Origin: Phytomonospora endophytica
GTDB lineage: Bacteria > Actinomycetota > Actinomycetes > Mycobacteriales > Micromonosporaceae
NCBI RefSeq assembly: GCF_014202425.1
Contig: NZ_JACHGT010000006.1
Location: 366,362-400,553, forward strand
Direction: 5' to 3'
Length of the DNA: 34,192 nucleotides
The stretch's first letter is position 1. The number at the start of each line of letters is the position of its first letter. Both the position numbers and the translations under genes were made by a program. This document shows, piece by piece, positions 28,739-34,192 of this stretch. Under the pieces are notes generated by a model. The model was not told the DNA's origin. It saw only the letters and a program-made list of their open reading frames with translations, and ran no database searches.

Positions 28739-31474
28739 GTGGCCCGATCCGCCGGCACGAAGCGCCTGGTCATCGTCGAATCACCGGCGAAGGCCAAGAC
28801 CATATCCGGCTACCTCGGCCCGGACTACATAGTCGAGGCGAGTCTCGGGCACATCCGGGACCTGCCGCGCAATGCCGCCGAGGTGCCCGAGAAGTACCGC
28901 GACCAGCCCTGGTCGCGGCTCGGCGTCGACGTCGACAACGACTTCACGCCCTTGTACGTCGTCAACTCCGAGCGCCGTTCCCACGTCAAGAAGCTCAAGG
29001 ACCTCCTCGCCGAATCCGGCGAAGTCCTGCTCGCGACAGATGAGGACCGCGAGGGCGAGGCCATCGCGTGGCACCTGGTCCAGGCGCTCAACCCGAAGGT
29101 CCCGGTCAAGCGGATGGTCTTCCACGAGATCACCAAGCCCGCGATCGCCGAGGCCGTGGCGAACCCGCGCGAGATCGACCAGTCCCTTGTGGACGCCCAG
29201 GAGGCCCGCCGCATCCTCGACCGCCTCTACGGCTACGAGGTCTCGCCGGTCCTGTGGAAGAAGGTCATGCCGAAGCTCTCGGCGGGCCGCGTGCAGTCGG
29301 TCGCGACGCGCATCGTCGTCGAGCGCGAGCGTCAGCGCATGAAGTTCCGCACCGCCGACTACTGGGGCATCACGGCCGCGCTGCGCACCGAGAAGGCCAA
29401 GGGCACTAATGACACAGAGGCCTTTACCGCCGCTCTGCTGACCTTCGACGGCGACCGCGTCGCCACCGGTAAGGACTTCGACGCGTCGACCGGTCGCGCG
29501 AAGGGTTCCGTCGTGCACCTCGACGAGGCGGGCGCGCGCGGTCTCGCGCAGCGGCTGACCGGCGTGCCCTACAAGGTCACGCGCGTCGAGGAGAAGCCCT
29601 ACCGCCGCCGCCCGTACGCGCCGTTCATCACCTCGACGCTCCAGCAGGAGGCCGCGCGCAAGCTGCGGCTGTCCAGTGCGCAGACCATGCGCGTCGCGCA
29701 GCGCCTGTACGAGAACGGCTACATCACCTATATGCGTACCGACTCCACGAACCTCTCCGAGACCGCCCTCGCGGCGGCCCGGCGGCAGGTCGCGGAGCTC
29801 TACGGCGACCGCTACGTCCCCGCCGAGCCCCGCCGGTACTCCCGCAAGGTGAAGAACGCCCAGGAGGCCCACGAGGCCATCCGTCCCGCCGGGGACGCCT
29901 TCCGCACGCCCGGCGACGTCGCCAAGGAACTCTCCGCCGAGGAGATGCGCCTCTACGAGCTCATCTGGCGCCGCACGATCGCCTCCCAGATGACCGACGC
30001 CGTCGGAAACTCCGTCTCCATCCGGATGAAGGCGACCTCGACCACGGGCGAGGACTGCGAGTTCGGCACCTCCGGCAACACCATCACCGACCCGGGCTTC
30101 CTCAAGGCCTACGTCGAGTCCCTCGACGACGAGGCCGCCGAGACCGACGACGCCGAGCGCCGCCTGCCGAACCTGGAGAAGGACCAGCCGCTGTCGGCCG
30201 ACGCGCTGACCCCCGAGGGTCACCGCACCCAGCCGCCCGCCCGCTTCACCGAGGCGAGCCTGGTCAAGGCCCTCGAAGAGCGCGGCATCGGCCGCCCGTC
30301 GACCTACGCGTCGATCATGCAGACCATCCAGGACCGCGACTACGTCTTCAAGCGTGGTCAGGCCCTCATCCCGACCTTCCTGGCCTTCGCCGTGGTCGGC
30401 CTGATGGAGCAGCACTTCACGCGCCTGGTCGACTACGACTTCACCGCCGCGATGGAGGGCGAGCTCGACGAGATCGCCTCCGGCGACGGCGCCCGCCTGG
30501 GCTTCCTGAAGCAGTTCTACTTCGGCGGCGACGGCGCCGAGGGCACCGTCGCGGGCGCGGGCGGGCTCAAGAGCCTCGTCGTCGACCAGATGCCGCAGAT
30601 CGACGCGCGTGGCGTGAACTCGATCCCGCTGTTCACCGACGAGGACGGCCGCCAGGTCGTCGCGCGGGTCGGCCGCTACGGCCCCTACCTGGAGCGCACC
30701 GCCGAAGGGCAGGAGCCCGGCGACGGCGAGCGCGTGTCGATCCCCGACTCGACGGCCCCCGACGAGCTGACCGCCGAGAAGGTCGAGGAGCTGTACAAGG
30801 CCCCCAGCGGCGATCGTGAGCTGGGCGAGGACCCGTCGACGGGCGAGCAGGTGCTGCTCAAGTCGGGCCGTTACGGGCCCTACGTGACCTCGGGTGAGAA
30901 GTCGTCGTCGCTGTTCAAGACGCAGGACCCGACGCAGGTGACCCTTGAGGACGCGCTGAAGCTGCTGTCGCTGCCCCGTGAACTCGGCACCACCGAGGAC
31001 GGCGGGACGGTCGTGGCCACCAACGGCCGCTACGGGCCCTACATCACCAAGGAACTCGACGGGAAGAAGGAGACCCGGTCCCTGGAGACCGAGGCGCAGC
31101 TCTTCACCGTGACGCTCGACGAGGCCAAGGCCCTGCTGGCGCAGCCGAAGAAGCGCGGTCGCGCCGCCGCGGCCCCGCCGCTGAAGGAACTCGGCGAGGA
31201 CCCCGTGTCGGGTAAGCCGATGGTCGTCAAGGAGGGCCGCTTCGGGCCCTACGTGACCGACGGGGAGACCAACGCGTCGCTGCGCAAGGGCGACGCCGTC
31301 GAGGAGATCACCACCGAGCGCGGTTCAGAGCTGCTGGCCGAACGCCGGGCGAAGGGCCCGACGAAGAAGGCCGCCAAGAAGGTCGCGAAGAAGACCGCGG
31401 CGAAGAAGACCGTGAAGAAGGCCGCCGCCAAGAAGACGGGCACGAAGAAGGCTTCGGCGAAGAAGACGGGATGA
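28739..31474 (+). CDS. topA: DNA topoisomerase I
   Basis: A 911-residue type IA topoisomerase that relaxes negative supercoils. The Toprim domain begins LVIVESPAKAKTI (Glu14) and has DEDREGEAIAWH at 101-112 for Mg binding. The active-site tyrosine is Tyr331 in ITYMRTDS. The C-terminal part has four GR-Y/F-GPY repeats (near GRYGPYLE, GRYGPYVT, GRYGPYIT and GRFGPYVT), the actinobacterial substitute for zinc fingers. It ends in a Lys/Ala-rich tail (KKAAKKVAKKTAAKK type) that in mycobacteria helps DNA binding and processivity. The GTG start at 28739 follows a weak GGGG site. In many actinobacteria tmk follows topA; here it does not. Confidence 0.97.
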   Translation: MARSAGTKRLVIVESPAKAKTISGYLGPDYIVEASLGHIRDLPRNAAEVPEKYRDQPWSRLGVDVDNDFTPLYVVNSERRSHVKKLKDLLAESGEVLLATDEDREGEAIAWHLVQALNPKVPVKRMVFHEITKPAIAEAVANPREIDQSLVDAQEARRILDRLYGYEVSPVLWKKVMPKLSAGRVQSVATRIVVERERQRMKFRTADYWGITAALRTEKAKGTNDTEAFTAALLTFDGDRVATGKDFDASTGRAKGSVVHLDEAGARGLAQRLTGVPYKVTRVEEKPYRRRPYAPFITSTLQQEAARKLRLSSAQTMRVAQRLYENGYITYMRTDSTNLSETALAAARRQVAELYGDRYVPAEPRRYSRKVKNAQEAHEAIRPAGDAFRTPGDVAKELSAEEMRLYELIWRRTIASQMTDAVGNSVSIRMKATSTTGEDCEFGTSGNTITDPGFLKAYVESLDDEAAETDDAERRLPNLEKDQPLSADALTPEGHRTQPPARFTEASLVKALEERGIGRPSTYASIMQTIQDRDYVFKRGQALIPTFLAFAVVGLMEQHFTRLVDYDFTAAMEGELDEIASGDGARLGFLKQFYFGGDGAEGTVAGAGGLKSLVVDQMPQIDARGVNSIPLFTDEDGRQVVARVGRYGPYLERTAEGQEPGDGERVSIPDSTAPDELTAEKVEELYKAPSGDRELGEDPSTGEQVLLKSGRYGPYVTSGEKSSSLFKTQDPTQVTLEDALKLLSLPRELGTTEDGGTVVATNGRYGPYITKELDGKKETRSLETEAQLFTVTLDEAKALLAQPKKRGRAAAAPPLKELGEDPVSGKPMVVKEGRFGPYVTDGETNASLRKGDAVEEITTERGSELLAERRAKGPTKKAAKKVAKKTAAKKTVKKAAAKKTGTKKASAKKTG

Positions 31475-31478
31475 CGCC

Positions 31479-31499
31479 AGGCGTGACCCGGTCACGCCT
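31479..31499 (+). terminator. Hairpin terminator after topA
   Basis: AGGCGTGACC and its perfect complement flank a single C, five bases after the topA stop; a realistic fold has an 8-bp stem with loop CCCGG. There is no T-tract. Confidence 0.6.
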
Positions 31500-31595
31500 A
31501 CTCATCCACGCCCCGGATTGAGGATGAGTCCCGGCCCGGTTGCGTCCAGTCTGTTCACGGCGCGAACCGCGCCGGCACCCAGCTGGGGGAGACCG

Positions 31596-32222
31596 ATGAA
31601 CGAGACCCTGCGACGGCCACCGGCCGCCGACGACACCTCAGCCCCGCTCGCCAGCGTCGTCGCGGTGATCGCCGCCGCGCTCGACGCGCCGCTCCCGTTG
31701 CGTCTGGCGGTCCGCTGCGACCTCGCGGAGGTGATGGCGCTGCTGGACGAGGCCAACACGATCTGGGCCGTCACCGACGACTGGAACGCCACGGCGCCCC
31801 AGTTGCGGCACGCCGTCGGGCGGGCGGCGGCGCTTGCGCGCGTCGTCGCCGAGTTGTTCCGTCGGCAGGCGGCCGACACCGCCGCCGCCGACTGGCTCGC
31901 CGAGGCCCTCGCGCTGGCGTCGAGGCTCGCCGCCGCGACCACGACGCGCCCGGCCGTGTGGCCGCTGCACCTGGCCGGCGACGCCTTCGACATCCGCTTC
32001 GAAGGGCACCTCCTGGCCACCGTCGCCGCGGGACTGCACGACTTCACCGGTGCCGACCTGTCGGCCGCCGAGCTCGGTGACGTGCCGCTCGCCGGGATCC
32101 GCTGGTCGCCCGCCACCCGCTGGCCGGACGGCTGGGCGGGACACGTCGAGGCGCTGTCCGTCGAGCGCGAACCGGGGCGCTACGAGATCCGCGCGGGGGC
32201 GAGCGTGAGGGTTCCCACCTGA
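31596..32222 (+). CDS. Hypothetical protein with a C-terminal pentapeptide-like segment
   Basis: A 208-residue soluble protein that I do not recognise. The first 120 residues are Ala/Leu-rich and helical in pattern (PLRLAVRCDLAEVMALLDEAN, AAALARVVAELFRRQAAD). Near the end FTGADLSAAELGDVPLAGIRW resembles two or three pentapeptide repeats (A(D/N)LXX) followed by a WSPATRWPDGW tail. Similar tails occur in Streptomyces proteins of unknown function. ATG 31596 is preceded by GGGGGAGA with a 3-5 base gap, a good ribosome binding site; an upstream start at 31518 lacks one. It follows topA after a terminator, so it is likely separate. Confidence 0.65.
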   Translation: MNETLRRPPAADDTSAPLASVVAVIAAALDAPLPLRLAVRCDLAEVMALLDEANTIWAVTDDWNATAPQLRHAVGRAAALARVVAELFRRQAADTAAADWLAEALALASRLAAATTTRPAVWPLHLAGDAFDIRFEGHLLATVAAGLHDFTGADLSAAELGDVPLAGIRWSPATRWPDGWAGHVEALSVEREPGRYEIRAGASVRVPT

Positions 32223-32394
32223 CCGCGTGACGATCACCCGCGCGCCCCGACGTGCAAATCGCCTCAACTCCGGCATGATGACCACATTGGTTGAGCAGAG
32301 CCCGTCCCCGGCCGCCGCCTGAGAGCTGAAGCATGCGCTGAAACCGGCGCGCGGTCGGTGGGTCCGGGGCGGCGGCGGCGCAGGGGGCACGACG

Positions 32395-33045
32395 GTGAAA
32401 GTTAGTGATACGCAGGTTGCACGACGGGCGCCCTTGCGGAGGGTGCCGGTGCAGGAACGCAGTGCGGCGAGGGTCGGGCGCATGCTCGACGCCTGCGCGG
32501 CGCTCGTGGACGAGCTCGGGTACGAGGGGCTGACGACGACGCTCATCGCGCAGCGCGCGGGAGTGGCCATCGGGTCGGTGTACCAGTTCTTCCCCGACAA
32601 GCGGGCCGTCGTGCAGGCGCTGACCGTACGGCACCTGGAGAGTTTCCTGGAGAACCTCAACACCAGGCTCGACGCGCGGCTCGGCGGCGGCGGGAAACCC
32701 GACGACTGGTGGGACATCGTCGACGCGGTCATCGACGAGTACATCCACATGCACCGGGTCGAGCCGGGGTTCAAGACGCTGCACTTCGGAGACGTCGTCG
32801 ACGTGCACCTTCTCGACACCGACCGGGAGAACAACGACGTCATCGCCCAGCGGCTGCAGGAGCTGATCATCGACCGGCTCGGCTTCGCCGACCGGCCGCG
32901 CCTGCGATTCGCGCTGGCGATCGGGGTGGAGACGGGCGACGCGCTGATCAACCTGGCGTTCCGCAGGGACCCGGAGGGGGATCCGGAGGTGCTGGGGGAG
33001 GCGAAGGTGCTGATCCGGGACTACCTGTCGCGGCACGTGGACTGA
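32395..33045 (+). CDS. TetR-family transcriptional regulator
   Basis: A 216-residue TetR regulator. The helix-turn-helix lies at about 25-72: RVGRMLDACAALVDELGYEGL, then AQRAGVAIGSVYQFFPDKRAVV. The C-terminal ligand domain includes WDIVDAVIDEYIHMHRVEPGF and ends RDYLSRHVD. The inducer is unknown. The GTG start at 32395 has AGGGGG about eight bases upstream. The 172-bp gap before it contains an inverted repeat CTCAAC-N21-GTTGAG (32263-32295). The target gene is not obvious: neighbours are an unknown protein upstream and repeat DNA downstream. Confidence 0.88.
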   Translation: MKVSDTQVARRAPLRRVPVQERSAARVGRMLDACAALVDELGYEGLTTTLIAQRAGVAIGSVYQFFPDKRAVVQALTVRHLESFLENLNTRLDARLGGGGKPDDWWDIVDAVIDEYIHMHRVEPGFKTLHFGDVVDVHLLDTDRENNDVIAQRLQELIIDRLGFADRPRLRFALAIGVETGDALINLAFRRDPEGDPEVLGEAKVLIRDYLSRHVD

Positions 33046-34030
33046 GGCGGGGAGGGGTCGGCGCGGGCGCGGGTTGGGGTCGGCGCGGGCTTGGGTTGGG
33101 GCTTGGGCTTGGTTCGCGGGTCGGCTGCGGGCGGCGACGCCGTTGGGACCGTGGGGACTGCTGGGGCCGACGCCGGACCTGAGGCCCAGGCTCCATCCGC
33201 TGCCGCGAGGCGGGCTGCGGCGACGGGCCGGGCGGGCGGGGTGGGCTGTGGCCGGGTGGCAGTGGCGGCCCGCCTCGCGGATCACGGGCGGCGGCAAGGC
33301 GATGGCGCCCGGGACGCGATGGGTGGCCGCGACCGGTGGACCGTGAAGTGAGGCGTGGGTTCGGCGCGGGCGCGGCCTGTGCGGGCGTGGCCTGTGCGGG
33401 CGCGGACTGTGCGGGCGCGGCCCGCGAGTTGCGGCGGCGGGACCGTGGGCCGTGGCTGACGGGGTGGCGAGCTGGGGCGGGAACCGCAGCCGCAGCTGAG
33501 GTTGACGTTGGGCGTTGGCGTTGAAGCCGGGACCGCGCCGACGCGAGGGTCGAGGCTGACGTGGCTGACGCGGAGGCGACTATGGCAGCCGAGCCGTGAC
33601 CGCAGTCGCGGCGGACGTTGAGCCGAAGCCGATGTTCACGTTGAAGTTGCAGCCGCGGCAGACGTTGAGCCGAGGCCGAATCCGAGGTCGAAGTCGCATC
33701 TGACCACGTTGAAGCCGAAGCCGAAGCCGAGACCACAGTTGACGTTCACGTTGAAGCCGCAGCTGTAGCCGCAGTTGACGTAGACGATGAAGCCGCAGCG
33801 CCGAGCCGAAGCCGAGGCTGCCGACGCGGACGCGATTTTGGCGGGCGCGGCCGGGCGAGGTTCGCGATGTCGGCGTCCTTGGCCGGCGGTTCGTCCGTGG
33901 AACCGATCGGCATGAACTGTCATACCTCGCCCGTATCGTGATTTTTGGGGCCCCTTTGGGGCGTGCGGGGGAGTGCGAGTTTCGTTCGCTCGTCCGCCGC
34001 TGGAGGCTGCCCGGGGACGGAAGGCCGTGC
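33046..34030. repeat. Low-complexity degenerate repeat DNA
   Basis: Begins with GCGCGGG/TTGGG words, then from 33480 to about 33850 changes to a six-base-like pattern on the minus strand built from TTCAACGT, GTCAAC and GGCTTC words (minus-strand words such as TCAACGTCTGCCGCGGCTGC recur near 33610 and 33660). The repeated words occur in more than one reading frame, so they are probably not coding. From about 33850 the sequence is ordinary and less repetitive but I see no supported gene. 33130-33350 is non-repetitive and could be gene debris. Confidence 0.55.
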
Positions 34031-34060
34031 TGCTCCGCCGTGGTGGCGCACGGCGGAGCA
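34031..34060. terminator. 12-bp stem hairpin near the right end
   Basis: TGCTCCGCCGTG (34031-34042) pairs perfectly with 34049-34060 around the loop GTGGCG. It may be a terminator, probably for a gene beyond the window or none; the strand cannot be decided. Confidence 0.45.
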
Positions 34061-34089
34061 CGGCATGAGCGCGGAGGCAGCATTTCGCT

Positions 34090-34192
34090 GAGGCGTGAGG
34101 CGTGAGGCGTGAGGCGTGAGGCGTGAGGCGTGAGGCGTGAGGCGTGAGGCGTGAGGCGTGAGGCGTGAGGCGTGAGGCGTGAGGCGTGAGGC
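34090..34192. repeat. Perfect 7-bp tandem array (GAGGCGT)n
   Basis: GAGGCGT is repeated without a mismatch for 14 full copies plus five bases to the window edge, so the true length is unknown. Seven is not a multiple of three and no frame is supported. Perfect copies mean a young, probably length-variable array. Confidence 0.95.

Noticed and set aside
28781-30415. 544-codon minus-strand frame antisense to topA
   Set aside because: Shadow of topA; no ribosome binding site and no domain, and topA motifs on the plus strand are complete.
34090-34192. CRISPR or coding repeat at the right edge
   Set aside because: A 7-bp unit with no spacers is a simple tandem repeat, and the period does not keep a reading frame.
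1-34192. tRNA, rRNA or insertion sequence
   Set aside because: No cloverleaf with a TTCRANY arm, no rRNA-like sequence and no transposase or terminal inverted repeats were seen on either strand by reading.

Overview
The window is very GC-rich DNA with almost only G or C in third codon positions. It carries leaderless-type starts, a Lys-rich-tailed topoisomerase I, a BldG-type STAS protein and a K+-independent proton pyrophosphatase, so it is from an actinobacterium. From memory, the order tad pilus operon - DEAD/DEAH helicase - bldG and its anti-sigma partner - hppA - topA matches a chromosomal block of Streptomyces, and in part of Mycobacterium. This looks like chromosomal backbone with lineage-specific insertions. 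I cannot fix the genus; a family outside Streptomyces is likely because the genes between the anchors differ.

Layout. 1-714: degenerate short-repeat DNA with no gene. 715-4992 (minus): a tad/flp pilus operon, ssd - tadA - tadB - a 61-codon gene - tadC - DUF4244/Flp pilin - tadE, almost all joined by ATGA-type overlaps. 5218-6911: a membrane protein facing a GNAT fusion protein, tail to tail. 6943-9276 (minus): an MrfA/YprA-type helicase. 9740-10446: bldG and its anti-sigma-like partner. 10514-12096: two alpha/beta hydrolases. 12097-12567: a tandem repeat island. 12568-17961 (minus): VOC protein, Nudix hydrolase, two membrane-anchored Asp-box proteins and an OmpR-type two-component system. 18442-20781: hppA. 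20875-21894: a cysteine synthase/desulfhydrase-like enzyme. 21901-23931: a divergent TetR regulator / serine beta-lactamase-like hydrolase pair with a clear palindromic operator. 23962-27775 (minus): two tandem Ser/Thr kinases whose N-terminal membrane regions recall YidC/Oxa1, divergent from a small lipoprotein. 28739-31474: topA. 31596-33045: a hypothetical protein and a second TetR regulator. 33046-34192: low-complexity repeats ending in a perfect 7-bp tandem array that runs off the window.

How the genes work together. The tad genes should assemble a type IVc pilus. BldG and its neighbour form a partner-switching module. The two-component system probably controls, or senses with, the two Asp-box surface proteins just downstream. 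The TetR/hydrolase pair is a self-contained regulated unit. The paired kinases and the divergent lipoprotein look like an envelope signalling module.

The most notable sequence signals are: (1) paralogous kinases with a YidC-like N-terminus; (2) a candidate attenuator in the hppA leader; (3) a paired DnaA-box-like element seen twice, beside the tad operon and between the helicase and bldG; (4) a 30-bp TetR operator; (5) a uniform TANNNT-N6-start leaderless promoter pattern at seven sites; (6) mini-ORFs stitched between genes by ATGA overlaps; (7) three separate islands of decaying tandem repeats.
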